Shown here: positions 10,401 to 17,086 of the stretch, in pieces
Layout of the letters: every line of letters begins with the position of its first letter
How positions within the stretch are numbered: the first letter of the stretch is position 1
Made by a program: the position numbers and the translations under genes
Notes under the pieces: model-generated
What the model saw: only the letters and a program-made list of their open reading frames with translations
Database searches by the model: none
What the model was told of the DNA's origin: nothing
Assembly: GCA_020630195.1 (NCBI GenBank)
Contig: JAHDBV010000050.1
Span: 1-34,526, forward strand
Direction of reading: 5' to 3'
Origin: Acidimicrobiales bacterium
Lineage (GTDB): Bacteria; Actinomycetota; Acidimicrobiia; Acidimicrobiales; SZUA-35
Length of the DNA: 34,526 nt

Positions 10401-10798
10401 CGCATCCGGCGCCCGGCGAGCGGCATCACGATCGCCGGAACCAGCGGCGCCAGGCGTGCTCCGAGACGGAGCAGCGCCTGATCGACAGGGGAGAGGAAGC
10501 CCGGCAGCGGCGCCGCGGTGACGAGCGAACGGAGCTGGGCGGCGGCGACGCGATGATCGTCCGGTCGGGCGACACGGTCGATGTAGGCCATCACGAACCG
10601 CAGTCCGGCGGGATCGGCCACGATGCCCCGGAGCCGCCGCGCCGTGCGTCGGCTTCGTCGCGTCCGGTGTCCCTCTGCCCGACGGAGCCAGGCGTCGACG
10701 CGTCGGACGGCCGCGTCCACGACGGCGTCGGCATCGGGCGTCGTCTCCTCGAGCGTCGTGGGGCGGTCGGTCGGGTCGGTTCGGCTCTCGATGCTCAC
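7487..10798 (-). CDS. putA: Bifunctional proline dehydrogenase / delta-1-pyrroline-5-carboxylate dehydrogenase
   Basis: Oxidises proline to P5C (FAD-linked) and then glutamate semialdehyde to glutamate (NAD-linked). The 1103-residue protein has an N-terminal PRODH barrel (about residues 80-460, with STKPSAV, RLVKGAN, ASHNLFHVAW and FEMLQGMAE) and a P5C dehydrogenase domain (about 520-1000). Glu722 (LFAETSGKNA) and Cys756 (SGQKCSAAS) are the expected catalytic pair. There is no N-terminal ribbon-helix-helix domain, so it is not an autoregulatory PutA of the E. coli kind. About 100 residues after the dehydrogenase domain have no assignment from me. The start is a GTG at 10798. GGGAG lies almost against it, and GACAGT six bases upstream could be a -10 for a leaderless mRNA. 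It is divergent from the PAS-AraC regulator across 53 bp, which suggests that regulator controls proline use (inference). Confidence 0.93.
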   Translation of the reverse strand: MSIESRTDPTDRPTTLEETTPDADAVVDAAVRRVDAWLRRAEGHRTRRSRRTARRLRGIVADPAGLRFVMAYIDRVARPDDHRVAAAQLRSLVTAAPLPGFLSPVDQALLRLGARLAPLVPAIVMPLAGRRMRSIVGHLVAPAEPERLHRDLDRQRGDGWASNVNLLGEAVLGDAEAGRRRERLLELVDDPAVDYVSTKPSAVVAQLDRWDPDGSLDRVTEALAEIVDRGARATPSTFVNVDMEEYHDLHLTLEAFRRVLDHPDRLGITAGIVVQAYLPDALGVLTDLAAWAADRVDGGGAPIKVRLVKGANQAMELVEAELHDWEPPTYDTKAETDANYVRCLDAILHPERLGGLRLGVASHNLFHVAWVLELAHRRGVLDRIQFEMLQGMAEAEVAAASGELAERTDPLLYTPAVRSEDFDVAIAYLFRRLDENAAPDNFLRSLLDLTPDSPTFELEADRFRASVRDRHRPALGPRRTQNRLVDEPATDRPDGFRNEPLTDPALRSNRAYLDHIRSTPAEPTPIADPVDVEALFATLRTAQRHWWARPADERAVIVRRVGDELARRRDRLFATMAAEAHKIPEQADGEIAEAIDFARYYGDRATELVSPVASFEPFGVVSVVPPWNFPVAIPAGGVLAALAAGNAVVFKPAPEVRACAAIVVEAIRAAGVPDDLVAFRPIPDGTESRALVELADAVILTGSSETASMFRSWRPDLRLFAETSGKNALVITPHADIDLAVTDLVASAFGHSGQKCSAASLAIGVGGVFDNPRVRRQLVDAVQGLVPGSATTPGVRVTPLVGGTNDRLRRALTELEPGASWLIEPERLTDDLWRPGVLVGVGPDSWFRHTECFGPVLGLVRADDLDQAIDIQNAGSTGLTGGIHSLDPDEIDRWVDRVEVGNAYVNRAITGAIVQRQPFGGWKGSSVGPGAKAGGPNYAAQLGTWRPAADPGAMDPTPSTWAGFADAGLDPAGLRGESNVFRYRPLRRVLLRLGANADPNAVAWFRAAATALDVEIVESVAVDESETELIDRLDTLDIDRIRIIGTGAGPELRLAAHHRHLHVADHPVVADPLRTGLDLVREQSVSRTLHRFGNLPRSRGQVA
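7490..7522. terminator. Bidirectional terminator hairpin at the M3 peptidase/putA junction
   Basis: GGCAACCTGCCC (7490-7501) and GGGCAGGTTGCC (7511-7522) form a perfect 12-bp stem with a 9-nt loop, starting 17 bases after the peptidase stop. There is no T-tract, as is common in high-GC actinobacteria. The repeat lies inside the last codons of putA (encoding ...GNLPRSRGQVA), so it both codes for protein and could end transcription from both sides. Confidence 0.65.
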
Positions 10799-10835
10799 GC
10801 TCCCACTGTCGTGGAGGCCCGGGCGGCGGGTCTTG

Positions 10836-10841
10836 TACGAT
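10836..10841 (+). promoter_or_regulatory. Candidate -10 box TACGAT before the PAS-AraC gene
   Basis: TACGAT fits the actinobacterial TANNNT -10 and ends 10 nt before the ATG at 10852, giving a leader of zero to a few bases. No convincing -35 is visible. It lies in the 53-bp region shared with putA. Confidence 0.4.
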
Positions 10842-10851
10842 CCGCGCGGCC

Positions 10852-11637
10852 ATGGTCGGTCTTCCGAACAACGCCGGTGAGCAGGCGCTCTATGCGTGCC
10901 AGCGCGAACTGCTGGGTCTGTTCGAGACGCTCATCGACGTCATCTTCTGTGCGAAGGACCTCGATGGCGTCTACCTCGAGGTCAACAGTGCGTTCGTCCG
11001 CCGGACGGGCCGTCGCTCGAAGCGGGACGTCATCGGGACCACCGCCGCCGAGCACTTCCGGCCGGAGTTGGCCGAGCGCTACGCCGACCAGGACCGGCAG
11101 GTGATCGCCGAGGGAGCGCCGCTCCACGACCAGCTCGAGCTGATCCGGCGGCCCGACGGCCGGCTCGGTTGGTATCTGACGACGAAGATCCCGGTGCGAG
11201 GTGAGACCGATGCGGTCGTCGGTCTCGTGTCGGTCAGCCGTGATCTGGTGCTGCCGTCGAGCCCCGACGACGAGTGGTCGCGCTCGGTCCAGCGGGTCGT
11301 GGAGCACTGCCGGACCCATCTCGACTCGGCGCTGACCCTCGACGAACTCGCCCGCGTGGCCGGGTGCTCGCGATCACAGCTGGGACGGCGGGTGAAACGG
11401 GTGCTCGGCGTGTCCCCGACACAGCACGTGCTCCGGGTGCGGGTCGAAGCCGCGACCCGGATGCTCGCCGAGTCGGACATGCCGATCGTCGACGTCGCCG
11501 GCCGGTGCGGCTTCTACGACCAGTCCGACTTCACGAAACGGTTCGCGAGGCTCACGAACCGAACGCCGGCACAGTTCCGCACCGACGCCCGGGCCTCGGC
11601 GGCCCGGGGGATCATCGACGCGGGGCCGTTCAGCTGA
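10852..11637 (+). CDS. PAS-domain AraC-family transcriptional regulator
   Basis: A 261-residue DNA-binding regulator. Residues about 15-125 form a PAS fold (VIFCAKDLDGVYLEVN, then LIRRPDGRLGWYLTTKIPV), a likely small-molecule or redox sensor. Residues about 140-245 are an AraC/XylS double helix-turn-helix (LTLDELARVAGCSRSQLGRR, then VDVAGRCGFYDQSDFTKRF, then NRTPAQFR). The ATG at 10852 fits both the PAS start and the TACGAT box upstream. Divergent placement next to putA suggests it regulates proline catabolism, but no operator was identified. Its last 8 bases overlap the 3' end of the opposite-strand uridine kinase gene. The family call is secure and the target is inferred. Confidence 0.9.
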   Translation: MVGLPNNAGEQALYACQRELLGLFETLIDVIFCAKDLDGVYLEVNSAFVRRTGRRSKRDVIGTTAAEHFRPELAERYADQDRQVIAEGAPLHDQLELIRRPDGRLGWYLTTKIPVRGETDAVVGLVSVSRDLVLPSSPDDEWSRSVQRVVEHCRTHLDSALTLDELARVAGCSRSQLGRRVKRVLGVSPTQHVLRVRVEAATRMLAESDMPIVDVAGRCGFYDQSDFTKRFARLTNRTPAQFRTDARASAARGIIDAGPFS

Positions 11638-12265
11638 CGCCGCTGAGGCGGAGGGAGATCTGGTCGCACACGACGTCGACCACCATCGGCATGTCCTCAC
11701 CGTCGGACACGATCTCGGCCGCGTCGCGATGGGGCTGCACGAACTCGTCGTGCATCGGCGCCACCGTGGCGGCGAACTGGGCACGCACCGACTCGGGGGT
11801 CCGGCCGCGCTCGGCGACGTCGCGGGCGAGCCGCCGCTCGAACCGCAGCTCCTCGGGGCAGTCCCGGAAGACCTTCAGCTCGAAGAGCTCCCGGATCTCG
11901 GCGAAGGAGAACAACAGGATCCCCTCGACGACGATCACGTCGGTGGGCGAGACCATCACGAGGTCCTCGGTGCGGGTGTGGGTGGCGAAGTCGTAGACCG
12001 GCATCGCGATCTCGTGACCGTCCCGCAGCATCCGGAGGTGCTCGACGAAGAGCGCGACATCGAGCGAGTCCGGATGGTCGTAGTTCACGACCGCCCGTTC
12101 CTCCGGGGTCAGGTGCCCGTGGTCCCGGTAGTAGGCGTCGAAGGGAAGGAGCACGGCGTCGAAGCGCGCCGCCACGTCCTCGGCGAGGGTGGTCTTCCCC
12201 GACCCGCTGCCACCACAGATCCCGATCAAGAGGCTCACGGAGACGACAGGGTAGTCGCCCCGCAC
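11630..12265 (-). CDS. udk: Uridine kinase
   Basis: P-loop kinase phosphorylating uridine (and cytidine) in pyrimidine salvage. Walker A GGSGSGKT is at residues 18-25. DAYYRDH, VNYDHPDSLD and PVYDFATHTR are family nucleoside-binding motifs, followed by VIVVEGILLF and the RDCPEELRFERRLARD lid. At 211 residues it is of normal Udk length. I choose the GTG at 12265 because GGAG lies 7 bases upstream. A second in-frame GTG at 12238 would give MSLLIGICGGSGSGKTT but has no ribosome-binding site. The gene is divergent from the arg operon (about 100 bp away) and overlaps the AraC gene tail to tail by 8 bp. Confidence 0.92.
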   Translation of the reverse strand: MRGDYPVVSVSLLIGICGGSGSGKTTLAEDVAARFDAVLLPFDAYYRDHGHLTPEERAVVNYDHPDSLDVALFVEHLRMLRDGHEIAMPVYDFATHTRTEDLVMVSPTDVIVVEGILLFSFAEIRELFELKVFRDCPEELRFERRLARDVAERGRTPESVRAQFAATVAPMHDEFVQPHRDAAEIVSDGEDMPMVVDVVCDQISLRLSGVS

Positions 12266-12349
12266 GCGCCGGCTCCCGGGCGAAGGTGCCCGCGTCCGGA
12301 GGCGCTGCCCGCCGTGGCGGACGGCGGGCGATCACCTGCGAAACCAGCG

Positions 12350-12383
12350 TGCATAGTCATGCATGACTCTGTATGGTCATGCG
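12350..12383. promoter_or_regulatory. Tandem ARG boxes (ArgR operator) at the arg operon start
   Basis: Box 1, TGCAT-AGTC-ATGCA (12350-12363), is a perfect 5+4+5 inverted repeat with the same geometry as the E. coli ARG-box core. Box 2, TGTAT-GGTC-ATGCG (12370-12383), matches box 1 at 8 of 10 informative positions. The centres are 20 bp apart, the spacing of paired ARG boxes bound by an ArgR hexamer. TATGGT inside box 2 (12372-12377) is also a good -10 box six bases before the GTG at 12384, so ArgR binding would block the promoter. argR itself is the last gene of this operon. Confidence 0.85.
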
Positions 12384-13442
12384 GTGCCCACCACCAAGCG
12401 TGTCGGTGTGGTCGGCGCCTCCGGCTACGGCGGCGTCGAACTGCTCCGGCTGATCGCCCAGCATCCACATCTCGAACTCGCCGCCGCTACCGGGGACTCC
12501 CAGGCAGGCGAGTCCCTCGCCTCGCTCTATCCGAGCCTCGCCGCCGCCTACGGCGACCGTCGCTTCGAGACCTACGATCCCGATGCCCTCGACGGGCTCG
12601 ACGTCGTGTTCTACGCGTTGCCCCATGGCGTCTCGATGGACATGATCCCTGCACTGCTCGGTCGGGTCGGCCACATCGTCGACCTCGGGTCCGACTACCG
12701 ACTGCACGACCCGGCGCTCTATCCGCAGTGGTACGGCGCCGAGCACACCCATCCCGAGCTGCTCGACACGGCGGCGTACGGCCTGCCCGAGCTGTTCCGC
12801 TCCGACATCGAGGCGGCCGAGCTGATCGCGGCGACCGGCTGCAACGTGGCCACGGCGGTGTTCGGGCTCGCCCCGCTCGTGAAGGCCGGTGCGATCGACC
12901 CGAAGGGCCTGATCGTCGACATCGCCACCGGCGTCTCCGGGGCCGGTCGCCCGCCGAAGCCGACCAACACCCTCGGCTTCCTCGGCGACAACGTCACGGC
13001 CTACGGGCTGCTCACGCATCGGCACACCCCGGAGATGGAGCAGGCGATCTCCGAGCACGCCGGCCTCACGGGCGACGACGCCGCCACGGTGCTGTTCACC
13101 CCGCATCTCGTCCCGATGAACCGGGGCATCCTCGCCACCTGCTACGCCCGGCCGGCGACCGACGGACTGACCGACGAGGCGCTCATCGGCATCCTCGCCG
13201 AGGCCTACGCCGACCAGCCGTGGATGGTCGTGTCGTCCGCGTCGCCGCAGACGAAGTCGACCCTCGGCGCCAACACCGTGCACCTCACGGCCCGCATCGA
13301 TCCGCGGACTGGCCACGTGCTCGTCATCGGGGCGCTCGACAACCTCATGAAGGGGGCCGCCGGCATGGCCGTCCAGTGCGCCAACCTCGCCCTCGGTCTC
13401 GACGAGACCGCCGGCCTCCCGATCGTCGGGGTCTACCCATGA
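12384..13442 (+). CDS. argC: N-acetyl-gamma-glutamyl-phosphate reductase
   Basis: Third step of arginine synthesis: NADPH-dependent reduction of N-acetylglutamyl phosphate to the semialdehyde. An N-terminal Rossmann fold (VGVVGASGYGGVELLRL) is followed by the catalytic-domain motif AATGCNVATAV with Cys153 as nucleophile. The flanking residues are TGCN rather than the common PGCY; I take this as lineage variation. HLVPMNRGI and AGMAVQCANL are typical C-terminal motifs. I place the start at the GTG at 12384, six bases after TATGGT, giving a leaderless mRNA with both ARG boxes upstream of the coding region. An in-frame ATG at 12363 would add 7 residues (MTLYGHA) and place box 2 inside the gene. 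Neither start has a ribosome-binding site. It overlaps argJ by ATGA. Confidence 0.94.
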   Translation: MPTTKRVGVVGASGYGGVELLRLIAQHPHLELAAATGDSQAGESLASLYPSLAAAYGDRRFETYDPDALDGLDVVFYALPHGVSMDMIPALLGRVGHIVDLGSDYRLHDPALYPQWYGAEHTHPELLDTAAYGLPELFRSDIEAAELIAATGCNVATAVFGLAPLVKAGAIDPKGLIVDIATGVSGAGRPPKPTNTLGFLGDNVTAYGLLTHRHTPEMEQAISEHAGLTGDDAATVLFTPHLVPMNRGILATCYARPATDGLTDEALIGILAEAYADQPWMVVSSASPQTKSTLGANTVHLTARIDPRTGHVLVIGALDNLMKGAAGMAVQCANLALGLDETAGLPIVGVYP

Positions 13443-14665
13443 GCACGTCGCTGTCCCCACTCGCCCCCGAGGCGTTCCCCGAGCTGCCGCCGGTGGCCGG
13501 CGTCCGACTCGGCGCCCATGCCGCCGGTCTGCGCTACCAGAAACGGGCCGACCTCTTCCTCGCCCTGCTCGACGAGGGCACGACCGTGGCCGGCGTGTTC
13601 ACCCGATCCCTGTGCCCGTCGGCCCCGGTCGACTGGTGCCGTCGCATCCTCGAGCGGGGAACCGCCCGAGCCGTGGTGTGCAACTCGGGGAACGCCAACG
13701 CGTTCACCGGGCGGGCCGGCGACACCTCCGCCCGTCTCACCGCCGAGACCATCGCCGACGTGCACGGCATCGACGCCGACGACGTCTATCTCACCTCCAC
13801 CGGCGTGATCGGTGAGACGCTGCCCGACGAGGCACTGGTCTCAGGTCTGCGGGCGATGCAGGCCGGCGACGCGACGTGGAACGAGGCGGCCGACGCCATC
13901 CGGACGACCGACACCTTCGCCAAGGGTGCCTCGGCGACGGCCGAGCTCGGCGGCACGACCGCGTCGGTGGTCGGCATCGCCAAGGGCAGCGGCATGATCG
14001 CCCCCGACATGGCGACGATGCTCGGGTTCGTGTTCACCGACGCCGCCGTCTCGGCCGAGGTGCTCCAGTCGATCCTGTCGCCCTCGGCGACGGCGTCGTA
14101 CAACCGCATCACGGTCGATTCGGACACCTCCACGAGTGACACGGTGCTGTTGTTCGCCACGGGCGCCCTCGGCAACGAGCCGATCGTCGACATCGACGAC
14201 CCCCGGGCCGTTGCGCTCGCCGAAGCCGTCGACGCCGTGAACCTCGACCTCGCCCACCAGATCGTGCGCGACGGCGAAGGGGCCACGAAGTTCGTCACCG
14301 TCCGGGTCACCGGGGCCGAGACCGAGGCCGCCGCATCCCGGATCGCTCTGGCGATCGGCAACTCACCGCTCGTGAAGACCGCGCTCGCCGCCGAGGACGC
14401 CAACTGGGGCCGCATCGTCATGGCGGTCGGCAAGGCGGGGGAGCGAGCCGACCGGGATGCCCTGCGCATCCACATCGGAGACGAGCTCGTCACCGAAGCC
14501 GGCGTCGTGGCCGAGGGGTACTCCGAGGAGCGGGCCAACGTGTTCCTCGCCGAGGACGAGGTCACCATCACGGTCGACGTCGGGGTCGGCGATGCCGAAG
14601 CGACGATCTGGACCTGCGACCTCACCCACGGCTACATCGAGATCAATGCGGGGTACCGCTCATGA
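13439..14665 (+). CDS. argJ: Bifunctional glutamate N-acetyltransferase / ornithine acetyltransferase
   Basis: Moves acetyl from N-acetylornithine to glutamate and, in bifunctional members, from acetyl-CoA to glutamate, closing the cyclic arginine pathway. The 408-residue precursor self-cleaves before the Thr of KGSGMIAPDMATML. That Thr193 becomes the N-terminal nucleophile of the beta chain. VCNSGNANAFTG, STGVIGE and the C-terminal YIEINAGYRS are family hallmarks. The ATG overlaps the argC stop (ATGA), so translation is coupled. The reading frame continues upstream across argC without a stop, but that is a shadow. The gene is intact and ends just before the structured element that separates it from argB. 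Confidence 0.95.
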   Translation: MSTSLSPLAPEAFPELPPVAGVRLGAHAAGLRYQKRADLFLALLDEGTTVAGVFTRSLCPSAPVDWCRRILERGTARAVVCNSGNANAFTGRAGDTSARLTAETIADVHGIDADDVYLTSTGVIGETLPDEALVSGLRAMQAGDATWNEAADAIRTTDTFAKGASATAELGGTTASVVGIAKGSGMIAPDMATMLGFVFTDAAVSAEVLQSILSPSATASYNRITVDSDTSTSDTVLLFATGALGNEPIVDIDDPRAVALAEAVDAVNLDLAHQIVRDGEGATKFVTVRVTGAETEAAASRIALAIGNSPLVKTALAAEDANWGRIVMAVGKAGERADRDALRIHIGDELVTEAGVVAEGYSEERANVFLAEDEVTITVDVGVGDAEATIWTCDLTHGYIEINAGYRS

Positions 14666-14963
14666 CCGCCGCTCGCTTCGCTCGCTCCCCGAATGTCGGC
14701 TTCGCCGACCTCGTCTGCCAAATCCCCGCGGCAGGCGATCGTGATGCGCACCTGGGGGTGGGAACTTCGGCAAGCACTCGTGCTCCGAGTCAGTCCTGTG
14801 CTGCGTCGGAGGTCGACCGACCCGGCCGCTCGGTGCGCTGCTGTCGACAGAGGTCGACAGGGCGAGCCGCGACGACGGTCGACTGGTGTGCGCTTGCCAG
14901 AGTTCCCGCGCTTGAGTGCTCCGCAGGAGCACCTCTCGCGGGGATTTCGGAGGAGGACGGGCG
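14666..14963 (+). other. Structured inverted-repeat element between argJ and argB (candidate cis-RNA or palindromic repeat)
   Basis: 298 bp without a convincing gene inside an otherwise overlapping operon. Helices seen: a GTCGGC-TTC-GCCGAC hairpin (14695-14709); outer perfect 11-bp pair AAATCCCCGCG (14720-14730) with CGCGGGGATTT (14937-14947); side hairpin 14732-14754; GGGAACTTCGGCAAGC (14760-14775) with 14892-14907 (14 Watson-Crick pairs, one G-U, one mismatch); hairpin 14776-14790; GTCGACCG (14812-14819) with 14876-14883; GCTCG (14828-14832) with 14863-14867; apical CTGTCGAC-AGAG-GTCGACAG (14841-14860); and GTGCTCC-GCA-GGAGCAC (14916-14932). All nest without conflict. GTGCTCC also occurs at 14780-14786, so GGAGCAC has an alternative partner. 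The argB ribosome-binding site follows at 14949. The stretch is open as 101 codons overlapping both neighbours by ATGA, but codon third positions are clearly less G/C-rich than in the genes. Confidence 0.6.
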
Positions 14964-15866
14964 ATGACCGACATCACCGACCGGGGGTACGCCCCGGAAC
15001 GACGGGCCAGTGCGCTGATCGAAGCGCTGCCCTACATCAACCGATTCCGGGACGCGATCGTCGTCATCAAGTTCGGCGGCAACGCGATGGTCGACCCCGA
15101 CCTGAGCCGGACCTTCGCCGAGGACGTCGTGCTGCTCCGATCGGTCGGGCTCCGCCCCGTCGTCGTGCACGGCGGCGGCCCGCAGATCGGCCGACTGCTC
15201 GGGAAGCTCGACATCGAGACCGAGTTCGTCGACGGGCTCCGGGTGACCGACGCCGAAACCCTCGACGTGGCTCGCATGGTCCTCGTCGGCAAGGTCGGGC
15301 GCGACATCGTCGGCCAGATCAACGTGCACGGCGCCTTCGCCGTCGGGCTCTCCGGTGAGGACGGTGGTCTGATCCGGGCGACCCGCCGATCCGAGGCCCT
15401 CGGCTTCGTCGGTGACGTCGCCGAGGTCCGGCCGGCCATCGTCGAGTCGCTGCTGAACGAGGGCCTCATCCCGGTCGTGTCGACGATCGGCGCCGACGAC
15501 GACGGGCAGGCCTACAACATCAACGCCGACACCGTCGCCGGTGCACTCGCCGGCGCGCTCGGTGCCGAGAAGGCCGTCTACCTCACCGACGTGCCCGGCC
15601 TGCTCGCGGATGTCGACGATCCGTCGTCGATCATCGCCCGGGCGTCGCTCGACGAGCTCGACGCGCTCGAAGCCGACGGCACGATCGCCGGCGGGATGAT
15701 CCCGAAGATCGGCGCCTGCCGCCACGCCGTCGAGTCCGGCGCCGCCTCGGCCCACCTCCTCGACGGGCGGGTGCCCCACGTCCTCCTGCTCGAGCTGTTC
15801 ACCGACGCCGGAATCGGCACCATGATCACACCCACGCACGCCTCCGAGACGGGAGAACCCGCATGA
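14964..15866 (+). CDS. argB: Acetylglutamate kinase
   Basis: Phosphorylates N-acetylglutamate, usually the arginine-controlled step. The 300-residue amino-acid-kinase fold shows VIKFGGNAMVD (ATP phosphate loop), VVVHGGGPQIG, the substrate-binding region EFVDGLRVTDAETLDV, and YNINADTVAGALAGALGAEK near the C-terminus. The start ATG at 14964 has a strong GGAGGAGG 7-8 bases upstream. In-frame codons before it (from 14916) lie in the structured element and are not coding. The N-terminal extension before the first strand (APERRASALIEALPYINRF) is the helix that mediates hexamer formation and arginine feedback in related kinases, so feedback inhibition is likely (inference). It ends ATGA into argD. 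Confidence 0.95.
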   Translation: MTDITDRGYAPERRASALIEALPYINRFRDAIVVIKFGGNAMVDPDLSRTFAEDVVLLRSVGLRPVVVHGGGPQIGRLLGKLDIETEFVDGLRVTDAETLDVARMVLVGKVGRDIVGQINVHGAFAVGLSGEDGGLIRATRRSEALGFVGDVAEVRPAIVESLLNEGLIPVVSTIGADDDGQAYNINADTVAGALAGALGAEKAVYLTDVPGLLADVDDPSSIIARASLDELDALEADGTIAGGMIPKIGACRHAVESGAASAHLLDGRVPHVLLLELFTDAGIGTMITPTHASETGEPA

Positions 15867-17086
15867 CCACCACCCCGCACACCGCCGCCCTCGCCGAGGG
15901 CGCGACCGACGGTCTCGAGCGTTGCCCGATCATGCCGACCTACGGCCCTCCGTCGGTCCAGTTCGTCCGTGGCTCGGGCGCCGAGCTCTTCGACGCCCAC
16001 GGCAACCGCTACCTCGACTTCCTCTCCGGGCTGGCCGTCACCTCGCTCGGCCACTCCCACCCGGCGATCGCCGAGGCCGTCACCGAGCAGCTCGGCCGGC
16101 TCCAGCACGTGTCGAACCTCTACGCCACCGAGCACAACGGCGCCGTCGCCACCATGATCGACACCGCCATCGGCGACGGTTCGCCGGCCGGCGGTCAGGT
16201 GTTCTTCTGCAACTCGGGAGCGGAGTCGAACGAGGCGGCGATCAAGCTCGCCCGACGCTTCGGCGGCCACGGCCGACACAACGTCGTGTGTGCATTCCAG
16301 TCGTTCCACGGGCGCACCCTGGCCACGCTCCACGCCACCGGGCAGCCGGCGAAGTGGGAGACCTTCCAACCCCTCCCGGAGGGCTTCCGTCACGCGGTCT
16401 GGAACGACCTCGCCGACATCGAGCGCCAGCTCGACGAGACCGTTGCCGCCGTCTTCCTCGAACCCGTCCAGGGTGAAGGTGGCGTCAATCCCGCCACCAT
16501 CGAGTTCTTCCAGGGCGTCCGGGCCCTGTGCGACGAGCGGGGCATCCTCTTCATGGTCGACGAGGTGCAGACCGGACTCGGCCGCACCGGCCGGTGGTTC
16601 GGTTTCCAGCACTTCGGGGTGACCCCCGATGTCGTGACGATGGCGAAGGCACTCGGCAACGGGATGCCGATCGGCGCCTGCTGGGCACGAGCCGACGTCG
16701 CCGCGTCGTTCCAGCCGGGCGACCACGCCACCACCTACGGCGGGCAGCCGCTCGCCACCTCCGCCGCCCGGGCCGTGCTCGAGACGATGCGGGCCATCGA
16801 CGCCCCGACGCTGGCCGCATCGGCCGGGCAACGGCTCACCGACGCCCTGATGGCGAGCCCCGTCGTCGACGAGGTGCGTGGACTGGGACTGCTGCTCGCC
16901 GTCGAACTCCGTGGTGCCGACGCCCGTCTCGTCTCGGCCGAGTTGTTGCGGCGTGGCCTCGTGACCAACGGCGTGACCCCGACGGCGCTGCGTCTCGCCC
17001 CGCCGCTGATCATCACCGATGAACACATCGCCGAAGCCGTCGCCATGATCACCGAGGTCACGACCGAGCTGGCCGAGGCCTCGTGA
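15863..17086 (+). CDS. argD: Acetylornithine aminotransferase
   Basis: PLP-dependent class III aminotransferase converting N-acetylglutamate semialdehyde to N-acetylornithine with glutamate as donor. It has 407 residues. NSGAESNEAAIKLARR is the cofactor phosphate region. FMVDEVQTGLGRTG carries the Asp contacting the pyridine ring. Lys262 in TMAKALGNGMPIGA is the Schiff-base lysine. It starts at the ATG overlapping the argB stop (ATGA) and runs into argF with a TGATG overlap. Members of this family often also accept other omega-amino substrates, but the operon makes the arginine role clear. Confidence 0.95.
   Translation: MTTTPHTAALAEGATDGLERCPIMPTYGPPSVQFVRGSGAELFDAHGNRYLDFLSGLAVTSLGHSHPAIAEAVTEQLGRLQHVSNLYATEHNGAVATMIDTAIGDGSPAGGQVFFCNSGAESNEAAIKLARRFGGHGRHNVVCAFQSFHGRTLATLHATGQPAKWETFQPLPEGFRHAVWNDLADIERQLDETVAAVFLEPVQGEGGVNPATIEFFQGVRALCDERGILFMVDEVQTGLGRTGRWFGFQHFGVTPDVVTMAKALGNGMPIGACWARADVAASFQPGDHATTYGGQPLATSAARAVLETMRAIDAPTLAASAGQRLTDALMASPVVDEVRGLGLLLAVELRGADARLVSAELLRRGLVTNGVTPTALRLAPPLIITDEHIAEAVAMITEVTTELAEAS

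Noticed and set aside
11729-13438. Upstream continuation of the argJ frame through udk and argC
   Set aside because: Shadow of high-GC coding DNA. argJ homology begins at the ATG at 13439, which overlaps the argC stop.
14662-14967. 101-codon open frame spanning the argJ-argB gap with ATGA overlaps at both ends
   Set aside because: Codon third positions are much less G/C-rich than in the neighbours, the residues look like random Cys/Arg/Ser-rich sequence, no family is recognisable, and the bases are explained by nested helices. It remains an alternative in the element's entry.
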